A stretch of DNA of 26,405 nucleotides from JBKEDC01 sp047975205 (GCA_047975205.1 JBKEDC010000025.1:1-26405); one strand, 5' to 3'. Counted from the stretch's first letter, positions 8,849 through 17,247 are shown. Made by a program: numbers and translations. The notes: generated by a model from the letters alone, not told the origin.

Positions 8849-9460
8849 ATGAATAGCCAATTTGTTGTTGACCCAAGTAAAAAAGATGCCAACAGAGAAC
8901 TTATACTCAAAACAGCTCAAGATATTTTTAGTAAATATGGCTATAAGAAAACTACTCTTGATGATATTGCCCATGCGGTAAGAAAAGGAAAAAGCTCTTT
9001 ATATTATTATTTCAACAGTAAAGAGGAACTTTTTCAAGCAGTAGTGTTAAAAGAAGCAGAAATACTGAGTAGGGCTTTAGAGCAGGTTGTTATTCGAAAT
9101 ATTGATCCTATCGAGAAACTCCGAGAATATATTTTAACAAAATTAAAAACATATCGTAGCTTAGCTAATTTCTATCATGCTTTGGAAAAAGACATAATGG
9201 CTATTGGTTTTGTTGATTATTTGATGATCAAATATAATCAAGAAGAAATTCGAATGATTAAACGGATTTTGATAGAAGGTGTTAGGAAAGGAGTATTTGA
9301 TGTAAGTCGTGATTTAAACCTAATAGCAACGGGTATAACAACAGCCATTAAGGGGCTAGAAGTGCCTTTGAGTGCGGGTAACTATGGAAATGTTAACTTA
9401 GAGCAAGGCGTAGATAATATTCTTCGTATTATTTGTTATGGTATAGCTCGTCGCGAGTAA
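8849..9460 (+). CDS. TetR/AcrR-family transcriptional regulator
   Basis: A 203-aa protein with a typical TetR N-terminus. Helix 1 is REL-ILKTAQDIFSKYGY (residues 16-32), followed by the helix-turn-helix TTLDDIAHAV.KGKSSLYYYF at about residues 35-55 and the conserved KEELF. The remaining ~140 residues are helical and variable, as expected of the ligand-binding and dimerisation domain; the ligand cannot be read from the sequence. It should act as a dimeric repressor in the cytoplasm. The ATG at 8849 gives a short N-terminal extension (MNSQFVVDPSKKDA) before the domain, which is normal. It has its own candidate promoter and a small upstream palindrome, consistent with autoregulation. It lies 78 nt downstream of the glyoxalase gene on the same strand, so that gene may be a target, but this is inference. 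Confidence 0.92.
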   Translation: MNSQFVVDPSKKDANRELILKTAQDIFSKYGYKKTTLDDIAHAVRKGKSSLYYYFNSKEELFQAVVLKEAEILSRALEQVVIRNIDPIEKLREYILTKLKTYRSLANFYHALEKDIMAIGFVDYLMIKYNQEEIRMIKRILIEGVRKGVFDVSRDLNLIATGITTAIKGLEVPLSAGNYGNVNLEQGVDNILRIICYGIARRE

Positions 9461-9799
9461 AGTTTTGTAATTGAATTTATGAAAATATCATTTAATCCAT
9501 CGCTTTGTTGTAGATAGTGATATCTATGAATGTCACTTGAAAATTCCATCGCTTTTCCCGACTGATGGAGAAACCCTAAGCTTTCCAATACTATTCGGTG
9601 GTAGTGATTTGGCATCATTGTTGTTATTATCCGATTATTGTGAAGTAATATTGATTCGTTATTCTTTTATTTAAGATCTAATTCATTTTTGTAATTCTAT
9701 ATTACCGAACCCTTCTCTTAGAAAATTATAATTTCATTTGGTTGAATGTCTAACTAAGTATTTTTCTATCTGTTAGTATGAATTTTAATGAAAAGTTAG
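9461..9799. other. Gene-free, AT-rich intergenic stretch upstream of the str promoter
   Basis: No credible gene on either strand. Contents: a 6-bp hairpin with a GTGA loop (9511-9526); a direct repeat CCATCGCTTT at 9497-9506 and 9546-9555; a weak promoter-like pair TTTG (9737-9740) / TATTTTTC (9759-9766). A minus-strand open frame (9618 to 9436) begins MMPNHYH, which recalls the MPNHxH signature of IS200/REP-associated transposases, but nothing after it supports that. No T-rich terminator is visible behind the TetR gene, so its transcript may run on. Confidence 0.6.
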
Positions 9800-9807
9800 T
9801 ATCTTTG
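9800..9807 (+). promoter_or_regulatory. Candidate main promoter (-7 box) of the str and S10-spc-alpha genes
   Basis: TATCTTTG is an exact match to the Bacteroides -7 consensus TAnnTTTG. Transcription would begin near 9811-9815, giving a leader of about 115 nt before rpsL. No good TTTG is found 19-21 nt upstream, so the -33 part is weak. It is the only strong candidate in the 466-nt gap before a 16-kb run of same-strand ribosomal genes. Confidence 0.6.
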
Positions 9808-9811
9808 CGAA

Positions 9812-9877
9812 CCGAAAAGGAGTGTGATGCTCTATTCGGGAAGTTTCCATTGCTTTTTATTTTACTGATAAGCAATG
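9812..9877 (+). promoter_or_regulatory. Potentially structured 5' leader of the str transcript
   Basis: Two hairpins can be drawn in the untranslated leader. The first pairs CCGAA (9812-9816) with TTCGG (9835-9839) and GGAG (9819-9822) with CTCT (9830-9833), with a 7-nt loop. The second pairs CATTGCTT (9848-9855) with AAGCAATG (9870-9877) around a 14-nt loop. Neither has a T-tract typical of a terminator. They could stabilise the mRNA or bind a ribosomal protein; no known leader family was recognised. Confidence 0.4.
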
Positions 9878-9926
9878 ACTTATATGTGAGAAATTGAAAG
9901 TTTTAAATAATAAATTTTAAAGTTGT

Positions 9927-10307
9927 ATGCCTACTATTCAGCAGTTAGTAAGAAAAGGTAGACGCTCTAAGGTAGAAAAGAGTAAGTCACCTGCTTTGGA
10001 TTCATGTCCACAAAGGAGAGGCGTATGTGTGCGTGTGTACACTACAACTCCTAAAAAACCGAATTCGGCGATGCGTAAAGTTGCTCGTGTTCGTTTAACA
10101 AACGGTAAAGAAGTGAATGCTTATATTCCGGGAGAAGGTCATAATTTACAAGAACATAGTATTGTGCTTGTTCGCGGCGGTCGTGTTAAAGATCTTCCTG
10201 GGGTTCGTTATCACCTAGTTCGTGGAGCCTTAGATACCGCAGGTGTAGCTAACAGAACTCAACGCCGTTCGAAGTATGGTGCTAAACGACCTAAAGCTGC
10301 AAAATAG
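9927..10307 (+). CDS. rpsL: 30S ribosomal protein S12
   Basis: S12 of the decoding centre, 126 aa, full length. Core motifs are present: CPQRRGVC, TTPKKPNSAMRKVARVRL, and GGRVKDLPGVRYHLVRG. Lys43 and Lys88 (E. coli Lys42 and Lys87) are both lysine, as in streptomycin-sensitive S12. Asp89 (E. coli Asp88), the residue methylthiolated by RimO where that enzyme exists, is also present. The ATG at 9927 gives the usual MPTIQQLVR start and lies in an AT-rich context with no SD sequence. It is the first gene of the str cluster, behind a leader of about 115 nt. Confidence 0.99.
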   Translation: MPTIQQLVRKGRRSKVEKSKSPALDSCPQRRGVCVRVYTTTPKKPNSAMRKVARVRLTNGKEVNAYIPGEGHNLQEHSIVLVRGGRVKDLPGVRYHLVRGALDTAGVANRTQRRSKYGAKRPKAAK

Positions 10308-10442
10308 CTTGAATGTTTAGAGAGAATTTAGTTTTTAGTGGTTTGGTTGAGTAAATGAAGTTGTTGATACAAAGAAAAAAGCAACGGAACTGAAGCTCAA
10401 TTTAGTCACAACCAATTCGGATAACACTAAAAGATTTAGAAA
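10308..10442 (+). promoter_or_regulatory. rpsL-rpsG intercistronic region with potential RNA fold
   Basis: The 135-nt gap is the longest inside the ribosomal clusters. Complementary segments nest in order: TTTTAGTG (10333-10340) with CACTAAAA (10425-10432); TTGGTTG (10343-10349) with CAACCAA (10409-10415); and inside, AGTT-GTTG (10359-10366) with CAAC-GG-AACT (10382-10391). The outer strand ends 10 nt before the GTG of rpsG. In E. coli, S7 represses its own translation by binding the S12-S7 intercistronic RNA; an analogous role here is inference. Confidence 0.45.
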
Positions 10443-10919
10443 GTGAGAAAGTCAAAACCAAAGAAGCGAATAACGCTTCCAGACCCAAAATTTAACGACG
10501 TGTTAGTGACACGCTTCGTGAATGATTTGATGTATGATGGCAAGAAATCGATTGCTTATAGTATTTTCTATGATGCAATTGATTTAGTCGCTGATCGTAT
10601 GAAAAATGAAGAGGTAACTCCTCTTGATATTTGGAAAAAAGCATTAGAAAATGTAACTCCTGCAGTAGAAGTGAAATCTCGTCGTGTAGGTGGTGCTACT
10701 TTTCAGGTACCAATGGAGATTCGTCCGGAACGAAAAACATCTATCTCGATTAAAAACTTAATCTTATTTGCACGTAAGCGCTCGGGTAAGTCAATGGCTG
10801 ATAAGCTAGCTGCTGAAATTCAGGCTGCCTACAATGAAGAGGGTGGTGCATTTAAGAAGAAAGAAGAAACTCACCGTATGGCTGAGGCTAACCGTGCATT
10901 TGCACATTTTAGATTCTAA
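10443..10919 (+). CDS. rpsG: 30S ribosomal protein S7
   Basis: S7, the primary assembly protein that nucleates the 30S head by binding the 3' domain of 16S rRNA. It is 158 aa, the usual length for Bacteroidota. The start is GTG at 10443: it gives the conserved MRKSKPKKR N-terminus, and no ATG lies near it in frame. Motifs seen are DPKFND, FVNDLMYDGKKS, VEVKSRRVGGATFQVPMEIRP, ARKRSGKSMADKLAAEI and the terminal RMAEANRAFAHFRF. A rare start codon behind a foldable 135-nt gap suggests controlled translation. fusA follows after 5 nt, so the two are probably translationally linked. Confidence 0.98.
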   Translation: MRKSKPKKRITLPDPKFNDVLVTRFVNDLMYDGKKSIAYSIFYDAIDLVADRMKNEEVTPLDIWKKALENVTPAVEVKSRRVGGATFQVPMEIRPERKTSISIKNLILFARKRSGKSMADKLAAEIQAAYNEEGGAFKKKEETHRMAEANRAFAHFRF

Positions 10920-10924
10920 TTAAT

Positions 10925-13030
10925 ATGGCTAGAGATCTTAGGAAAGTAAGAAATATCGGTATCATGGCTCACATTGATGCCGGTAAGACAACGACAACAG
11001 AACGTATTTTATATTATACCGGTTTGTCACATCGAATTGGAGAGGTTCATGATGGTGCTGCTACTATGGACTGGATGGAGCAAGAGCAGGAGAGAGGTAT
11101 TACAATTACATCAGCTGCGACTACTACATTTTGGAATTATGATGATGACAAGTATCAGATTAATATTATAGATACTCCGGGACACGTTGACTTTACTGTA
11201 GAGGTAGAGCGTTCGTTACGTATTCTAGATGGTACGGTTGCATTATTTTGTGCCGTTGGTGGTGTTGAAGCGCAATCGGAAACGGTTTGGCGCCAAGCAG
11301 AGAAATATGGAGTTCCTCGTATGGCTTTCGTTAATAAAATGGACCGTTCGGGTGCTAATTTCTTTGATGTTGTTGAGCAAGTAAAAGATAAATTGGGTGC
11401 AAACCCTGTACCTTTGCAAATTCCAATCGGTGCTGAGGAATCTTTCCAGGGTGTGGTTGATTTGTTGAAAATGAAAGGTATCATTTGGCATGATGAAACT
11501 CAAGGAATGACTTTTGATGAAGTAGAAATACCTGCTGATTTGAAAGAACAGGCCGAAGAATATCGTGCTAAACTAGTAGAAGAAGTAGCTGTGTTAGATG
11601 ACTCTTTAATGGAGCGTTTCTTTGAAGATCCGGATTCAATTACGGAAGCAGATCTTATTCCGGTAATACGAAAAGCTACTATTGAGGGTATTATTGTACC
11701 GATGATGTGTGGTTCTGCTTTTAAAAATAAAGGAGTTCAACGCTTGTTAGATGCAGTATGCGAGTTTCTTCCGGCTCCTGCTGATGTTCCTGAAATTGAT
11801 GCAATTGATTTGAAAACAGATGAGCCTACAACACGTAGGGCTGATGTTAACGAGCCTCTTGCAGCACTTGCATTTAAAATTGCAACTGACCCATTTGTAG
11901 GTCGTTTGTGTTTTATTCGTATTTATTCAGGTGTTATTAATGCCGGTGATTCAGTTTATAACTCTCGTACAACAAAAAAAGAACGTATTTCGCGTTTGTT
12001 CCAAATGCACTCAAACAAACAAAATCCTAAAGATTTGGTTGAAGCGGGTGATATTTGTGCTGCAGTTGGTTTTAAAGATATTCGTACTGGTGATACATTA
12101 TCTGCTCTAGATGCTCCTGTAGCTCTTGAGTCTATGGACTTCCCAGAGCCGGTAATCGGTATTGCTGTTGAGCCAAAAACTCAGAAAGACGTAGATAAAT
12201 TAGGTATCGGTTTAGCTAAATTGGCTGAAGAAGATCCAACATTCCAAGTTCAAACTGATGAAGATACAGGTCAAACTGTAATTCGCGGTATGGGTGAGCT
12301 TCACCTTGAAATTATCATCGACCGTTTGAAACGTGAGTTTAAAGTGGAGTGTAATCAAGGTAAACCGCAGGTTTCTTACAAAGAAGCTATCGGCTCAATG
12401 GTTGAACTTCGCGAGACTTACAAAAAGCAAACCGGTGGTCGTGGTAAATTTGCTGATATTCAAGTGCGTGTAATGCCGGCTGATGAGGGCAAAGAAGGTT
12501 TAGAATTTGTGAATTCAATTACCGGAGGACGTATTCCTCGTGAATTTATTCCTTCAGTGGAGAAAGGTTTTCGAGAAGCTATGGTAAATGGGCCATTAGC
12601 AGGTTTCCCTATAGATAGTTTAAAAGTTGAATTGTTTGATGGATCATTCCATAATGTCGATTCAGATCAATTATCTTTCGAGATTTGTGCTCGCCAAGCT
12701 TTTAAAAACGCGTGTGGTAAAGCAGCTCCTCGTTTATTGGAGCCTATCATGAAAGCTGAGATTACTACTCCGGAGGAGTATATGGGTGATATTATTGGCG
12801 ACTTGAACCGTCGTCGTGGTAGTGTATCGGGAATGGATGAAAAAGGTGGAGCTCGCGTAATTCACGCTAATGTGCCTCTTTCTGAAATCTTTGGATATGT
12901 TACGGCTCTTCGTACGCTATCTTCAGGTCGAGCAGCATCATCGATGACATTTTCTCATTATGAGGAGGTTCCACGCAACTTAGCTATCGAAGTGTTGGAA
13001 GAATTAAACGGTAAAACGGAATTGTTATAA
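10925..13030 (+). CDS. fusA: Elongation factor G
   Basis: Translocase GTPase that moves tRNA and mRNA through the ribosome. It is 701 aa, full length. GTPase motifs: AHIDAGKTTTTER (P-loop, residues 15-27), RGITI (57-61, switch I), DTPGHVDF (83-90, switch II), NKMD (137-140) and GSAFKNKG (G5). Domain II starts near FKIATDPFVGRLCF. Domain IV shows GGRGKFADIQVRV and the tip region GGRIPREFIPSVEKGF. The C-terminal domain V carries EYMGDIIGDLNRRRG. It has the family's normal length and no tet(M)-like features, so it is the housekeeping copy. It starts 5 nt after rpsG and is followed by rpsJ after 20 nt; no tuf gene is present in this str cluster. Confidence 0.99.
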   Translation: MARDLRKVRNIGIMAHIDAGKTTTTERILYYTGLSHRIGEVHDGAATMDWMEQEQERGITITSAATTTFWNYDDDKYQINIIDTPGHVDFTVEVERSLRILDGTVALFCAVGGVEAQSETVWRQAEKYGVPRMAFVNKMDRSGANFFDVVEQVKDKLGANPVPLQIPIGAEESFQGVVDLLKMKGIIWHDETQGMTFDEVEIPADLKEQAEEYRAKLVEEVAVLDDSLMERFFEDPDSITEADLIPVIRKATIEGIIVPMMCGSAFKNKGVQRLLDAVCEFLPAPADVPEIDAIDLKTDEPTTRRADVNEPLAALAFKIATDPFVGRLCFIRIYSGVINAGDSVYNSRTTKKERISRLFQMHSNKQNPKDLVEAGDICAAVGFKDIRTGDTLSALDAPVALESMDFPEPVIGIAVEPKTQKDVDKLGIGLAKLAEEDPTFQVQTDEDTGQTVIRGMGELHLEIIIDRLKREFKVECNQGKPQVSYKEAIGSMVELRETYKKQTGGRGKFADIQVRVMPADEGKEGLEFVNSITGGRIPREFIPSVEKGFREAMVNGPLAGFPIDSLKVELFDGSFHNVDSDQLSFEICARQAFKNACGKAAPRLLEPIMKAEITTPEEYMGDIIGDLNRRRGSVSGMDEKGGARVIHANVPLSEIFGYVTALRTLSSGRAASSMTFSHYEEVPRNLAIEVLEELNGKTELL

Positions 13031-13050
13031 TATTATATTTTATTCTCATT

Positions 13051-13356
13051 ATGAGTCAAAAGATCAGAATTAAGCTGAAGTCGTATGATCACAACTTGGT
13101 TGATAAATCGGCTGAAAAGATCGTAAAGACAGTGAAAACTACAGGTGCAGTTGTAAGCGGGCCAATCCCGCTTCCAACTCACAAAAGAGTTTATACTGTG
13201 TTGCGTTCAACTTTCGTGAATAAAAAGTCACGTGAGCAGTTTCAGTTATCGTCATACAAGCGTTTGATTGATATTTACAGCTCTACAGCTAAAACAATTG
13301 ATGCCCTGATGAAGTTGGAGCTTCCTAGTGGCGTTGAAGTAGAAATTAAAGTTTGA
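13051..13356 (+). CDS. rpsJ: 30S ribosomal protein S10
   Basis: S10 of the 30S head, 101 aa; in many bacteria it also acts as NusE in antitermination. It shows the family core RIKLKSYDHNLVD, then SGPIPLPTHKRVYTVLRSTFVNKKSREQF and the terminal LPSGVEVEIKV. The start ATG at 13051 gives MSQKIRIKLKSYD as expected. It opens the S10 cluster only 20 nt behind fusA. No convincing new promoter is seen in that AT-rich gap, so read-through from the str transcript is likely. rplC follows after 21 nt. Confidence 0.99.
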   Translation: MSQKIRIKLKSYDHNLVDKSAEKIVKTVKTTGAVVSGPIPLPTHKRVYTVLRSTFVNKKSREQFQLSSYKRLIDIYSSTAKTIDALMKLELPSGVEVEIKV

Positions 13357-13377
13357 TAATCTGCAAAAGAATTAAAA

Positions 13378-13995
13378 ATGGCAGGATTAATCGGTAAAAA
13401 AATCGGAATGACTTCCGTATTCAGTGTTGAGGGTAAAAATGTACCATGCACTGTGATCGAAGCAGGTCCTTGTGTTGTTACGCAAGTTAAGACTGTAGAA
13501 ACTGATGGTTATAATGCATTGCAATTGGGTTTTGGTGAAAAACGTGAAAAAGTTACCACTAAACCTGAACTCGGTCATTTCGCTAAAGCGAAAGTTGCAC
13601 CGCAACGTAGTGTGATAGAGTTTCGAGACTTCGAAGGTGAATACAAGCTTGGAGATACTATTTCTGTAGATATCTTTAATCCAGAAGGATGGGTTGATGT
13701 TACAGGAACAACAAAAGGTAAAGGTTTTCAAGGTGTGGTAAAACGTCATAATTTCCGCGGAGTTGGTGATTCAACCCATGGTCAGCACAATCGTTTGCGT
13801 GCCCCCGGATCTATTGGTGCAGCATCTTACCCGGCTCGTGTATTCAAAGGATTACGTATGGCGGGACGCACAGGTGGTAGTAGAAACACTGTGCAAAATC
13901 TTCAAATTTTGAAAGTAATTCCAGAAACAAATCTTCTTATTGTTAAGGGGTCTGTTCCAGGAGTAAAAGGTTCAACTGTAATTATTAATCAGTAA
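13378..13995 (+). CDS. rplC: 50S ribosomal protein L3
   Basis: L3, an early assembly protein that reaches the peptidyl transferase centre. It is 205 aa. It begins MAGLIGKKIGMTSVF, the standard L3 N-terminus. The central extension that enters the core is visible: TGTTKGKGFQGVVKRHNFRG, then HGQHNRLRAPGSIG and FKGLRMAGRTGG. Its stop codon TAA (13993-13995) overlaps the rplD start by one base (TAATG), so L3 and L4 synthesis is probably coupled. Confidence 0.99.
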   Translation: MAGLIGKKIGMTSVFSVEGKNVPCTVIEAGPCVVTQVKTVETDGYNALQLGFGEKREKVTTKPELGHFAKAKVAPQRSVIEFRDFEGEYKLGDTISVDIFNPEGWVDVTGTTKGKGFQGVVKRHNFRGVGDSTHGQHNRLRAPGSIGAASYPARVFKGLRMAGRTGGSRNTVQNLQILKVIPETNLLIVKGSVPGVKGSTVIINQ

Positions 13996-14624
13996 TGGAA
14001 ATCCAAGTATTAAACAAAGCAGGTCAAGAGACAGGAAAGACTGTTGTCTTGAATGAAGCGATTTACGGTATTGAGCCAAACGATCATGCGATTTACTTAG
14101 ATGTGAAGCAATATATGGCAGCTCAGCGCCAAGGTACGCATAAGTCAAAAGAGCGTGCTGAAATTGTAGGTAGCACAAAGAAGATTAAGAAACAAAAAGG
14201 TACAGGTGGTGCTCGTGCAGGTAGTATTAAATCACCTATCTTTCGTGGTGGTGGTCGTGTGTTTGGTCCTCGTCCTCGCAACTATGATTTCAAATTGAAT
14301 AAAAAAGTGAAATCGTTAGCTCGTAAATCAGCTTTGACATATAAGGCTCAAGAAAATGGAATCATCGTAATTGAAGATTTTACACTAGATACGCCAAGAA
14401 CAAAAGAGGTTGTTGCAATTAGTAATAACTTGAAAGTGAATGGTAAAAAGTATGTTTTTGTTTTGCCAGAAGAAAATAAAAACCTATATTTGTCAGCTCG
14501 AAATCTGAATGGTGTTTCAGTTTTAACATCTTCTGAATTAAACACTTACCGTATTATGCATTCTGCAACTTTAGTTGTTTTTGAAAGTGCAGTAGGTAAA
14601 ATTGAAGAACAATTTAACGTTTAG
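13995..14624 (+). CDS. rplD: 50S ribosomal protein L4
   Basis: L4, which lines the exit-tunnel constriction with L22. It is 209 aa. The tunnel loop is recognisable as KKQKGTGGARAGSIKSPIFRGGG, including the KQKGTG stretch where macrolide-resistance changes occur in other bacteria; it looks wild type. The start overlaps the rplC stop (TAATG). Its own stop TAG (14622-14624) overlaps the AGGAGG of the rplW ribosome-binding site. In E. coli, L4 represses the S10 operon; whether it does so here cannot be told, since no S10-type leader was recognised before rpsJ. Confidence 0.98.
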   Translation: MEIQVLNKAGQETGKTVVLNEAIYGIEPNDHAIYLDVKQYMAAQRQGTHKSKERAEIVGSTKKIKKQKGTGGARAGSIKSPIFRGGGRVFGPRPRNYDFKLNKKVKSLARKSALTYKAQENGIIVIEDFTLDTPRTKEVVAISNNLKVNGKKYVFVLPEENKNLYLSARNLNGVSVLTSSELNTYRIMHSATLVVFESAVGKIEEQFNV

Positions 14625-14638
14625 GAGGATTAAAAATG
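14623..14638 (+). promoter_or_regulatory. Strong Shine-Dalgarno site of rplW
   Basis: AGGAGGATTAAAAATG: a full AGGAGG core, 7 nt, then the start codon. Most genes in this window have no SD sequence, as is general in Bacteroidota, so this is an exception. The same 16 bases recur before rplF at 20112-20127. Confidence 0.85.
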
Positions 14639-14926
14639 AATATTTTAATTAAACCAATCGTAACCGAGAAAATGACAGAGCAAGGCGAAAAGTTGAATCG
14701 TTATGGCTTTGTTGTGCGTAGAAGCGCAGATAAAGAGCAAATTAAAAAGGCTATTGAATCATTATACAACGTAAGTGTAGCTTCTGTAAATACCATGGTA
14801 TATGGCGGTAAAAATAAATCGCGTTATACGAAAGGTGGTGTTATTAGCGGAAAAACAGCTTCATACAAGAAAGCTATTATTACTTTGGTTGAAGGTGATA
14901 CAATCGACTTTTATAGTAATATTTAA
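14636..14926 (+). CDS. rplW: 50S ribosomal protein L23
   Basis: L23 sits at the tunnel exit and is the docking site for trigger factor and SRP. It is 96 aa and begins MNILIKPIVTEKMTEQ, the family signature KPIVTEK. The hairpin extension that lies in the tunnel wall follows at VYGGKNKSRYTKGGVISGKTASYKKAI. Its start is set by an unusually good AGGAGG 7 nt upstream. It overlaps nothing downstream; rplB starts after 9 nt. Confidence 0.98.
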   Translation: MNILIKPIVTEKMTEQGEKLNRYGFVVRRSADKEQIKKAIESLYNVSVASVNTMVYGGKNKSRYTKGGVISGKTASYKKAIITLVEGDTIDFYSNI

Positions 14927-14935
14927 TAAATTGAA

Positions 14936-15760
<825 letters not shown>

Positions 15761-15772
15761 CAATAGGAGATT

Positions 15773-16039
15773 ATGAGTCGATCATTAAAAAAAGGCCCTT
15801 ATATTGCCTATAAACTTGAAAGAAAAGTTTTAGCGCAAAATGAAAGCGGCAAAAAGTCTGTTATCAAGACTTGGGCGAGAGCTTCTGTAATTTCTCCTGA
15901 CTTTGTAGGACACACTATTGCAGTTCATAATGGTAATAAATTTATTCCTGTTTATGTAACTGAGAATATGGTAGGTCACAAGCTTGGCGAATTCGCACCT
16001 ACAAGAACGTTCAGGGGTCACGGAGGTAAGAAGAAATAA
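15773..16039 (+). CDS. rpsS: 30S ribosomal protein S19
   Basis: S19 of the 30S head, contacting S13 and bridge B1. It is 88 aa: MSRSLKKGPYIAYKLERKV, then IKTWARASVISPDFVGHTIAVHNG and the C-terminal KLGEFAPTRTFRGHGGKKK. An AGGAG (15765-15769) precedes the ATG by only 3 nt, closer than the usual 5-9, so it may help little. It lies 12 nt behind rplB and 35 nt ahead of rplV. Confidence 0.98.
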   Translation: MSRSLKKGPYIAYKLERKVLAQNESGKKSVIKTWARASVISPDFVGHTIAVHNGNKFIPVYVTENMVGHKLGEFAPTRTFRGHGGKKK

Positions 16040-16074
16040 GTCCTAAGATCCGTAATTAATTAAAGAATTTTACG

Positions 16075-16488
16075 ATGGGTGCTAGAAAAAGAAATACAGC
16101 AAACAAACTAAAAGAGGCTAAGAAGACTCAATACCGCGCAGTTCTGCGTGATTGTCCAACTTCACCTCGCAAAATGCGTCTAGTTGCCGATATGGTGCGG
16201 GGCATGGAAGTGAATAGGGCTCTTGATGTATTGAAGTTTTCCTCAAAAGAGGCTTCTAATAGAGTTGAGAAACTCTTGATGTCAGCTATTGCAAACTGGC
16301 AAGCTAAAAACGAGGGTTCTCGTTTAGAGGAAAGTGAACTATATGTGAAAGAAATCTCGGTAGATTCTGGTCGTATGTTGAAACGTCTTCGTCCGGCTCC
16401 ACAGGGTCGTGCGCACAGAATCCGCAAACGTTCTAATCATGTTACGCTTTGCTTGGCAAGTAAGAATATTGAAAACGATAACGCATAA
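16075..16488 (+). CDS. rplV: 50S ribosomal protein L22
   Basis: L22, which shapes the exit tunnel with L4. It is 137 aa, with a basic N-terminal extension of about 20 residues (MGARKRNTANKLKEAKKTQY) before the conserved LRDCPTSPRKMRLVADMVRG. The tunnel hairpin is GRMLKRLRPAPQGRAHRIRKRSNHVTL; it has normal length with no insertion of the macrolide-resistance kind. It starts 35 nt after rpsS without an SD sequence and is followed by rpsC after 10 nt. Confidence 0.98.
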   Translation: MGARKRNTANKLKEAKKTQYRAVLRDCPTSPRKMRLVADMVRGMEVNRALDVLKFSSKEASNRVEKLLMSAIANWQAKNEGSRLEESELYVKEISVDSGRMLKRLRPAPQGRAHRIRKRSNHVTLCLASKNIENDNA

Positions 16489-16498
16489 TTGATAATAC

Positions 16499-17221
16499 AT
16501 GGGACAAAAAGTTAATCCAATAGCGAATCGTCTAGGAATTATCCGAGGATGGGATAGCAACTGGTTCGGTGGTAATGATTATGGTGATAAACTAGTAGAG
16601 GATACCAAGATTCGTAAATACTTGAATGCACGCTTAGCGAAAGCAAGTATTTCACGTATCATTATTGAACGTACTTTAAAGCTAGTTACGGTTACTATTC
16701 ACACATCACGTCCAGGTATTATCATTGGTAAAGGTGGCTCTGAGGTAGACAAACTTAAGGAAGAGTTGAAGAAATTAACTAATAAAGATGTTCAGATTAA
16801 TATCTTTGAAGTTAAAAGACCGGAGCTAGATGCACGCATCGTGGCGACTAATATTGCGCGTCAGATTGAAGGTAAGGTTGCCTATCGTCGCGCTGTAAAA
16901 ATGGCTATCGCTTCAACTATGAGAATGGGTGCTCAAGGTATCAAAGTTTTGGTATCTGGTCGTTTGAATGGTGCTGAGATGGCACGTGGCGAAATGTATA
17001 AGGATGGACGTACTCCATTACATACCCTTCGTGCAGATATTGATTATGCTCTAGTAGAAGCATTGACCAAAACTGGTTTAATCGGGGTAAAAGTTTGGAT
17101 TTGTAAAGGTGAGGTTTACGGAAAACGAGATCTTTCGCCTAACTTAGGTCAAAGCTCAAAAGGTCCTGGTCGCGGTAATAATAATCGTGGAGGTAAAGGA
17201 TTCAAGAAGAGTAGAAAATAA
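16499..17221 (+). CDS. rpsC: 30S ribosomal protein S3
   Basis: S3 of the mRNA entry channel. It is 240 aa. It begins MGQKVNPIANRLGIIRGWDSNW. The KH domain is visible at HTSRPGIIIGKGGSEVDKLKEELKK (about residues 68-92). The C-terminal half shows GAQGIKVLVSGRLNGAEMARGE and GVKVWICKGEVYGKR. It ends in a low-complexity Gly/Asn/Arg/Lys tail (GRGNNNRGGKGFKKSRK), a common rRNA-binding extension. Confidence 0.99.
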   Translation: MGQKVNPIANRLGIIRGWDSNWFGGNDYGDKLVEDTKIRKYLNARLAKASISRIIIERTLKLVTVTIHTSRPGIIIGKGGSEVDKLKEELKKLTNKDVQINIFEVKRPELDARIVATNIARQIEGKVAYRRAVKMAIASTMRMGAQGIKVLVSGRLNGAEMARGEMYKDGRTPLHTLRADIDYALVEALTKTGLIGVKVWICKGEVYGKRDLSPNLGQSSKGPGRGNNNRGGKGFKKSRK

Positions 17222-17247
17222 TTGGAAATCTTTTAGATTAGAAAAAG

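Noticed and set aside
9436..9618. Minus-strand 60-aa open frame beginning MMPNHYH as a gene
   Set aside because: It overlaps the end of the TetR gene, lacks any further transposase motif and has no ribosome-binding or promoter signal; reported only as a low-interest observation.
13024..13050. TATAAT-like string between fusA and rpsJ as an S10 promoter
   Set aside because: TATAAT is not the Bacteroidota housekeeping -7 element, and the nearby TATATTTT lacks the final G and has no TTTG at the right distance.
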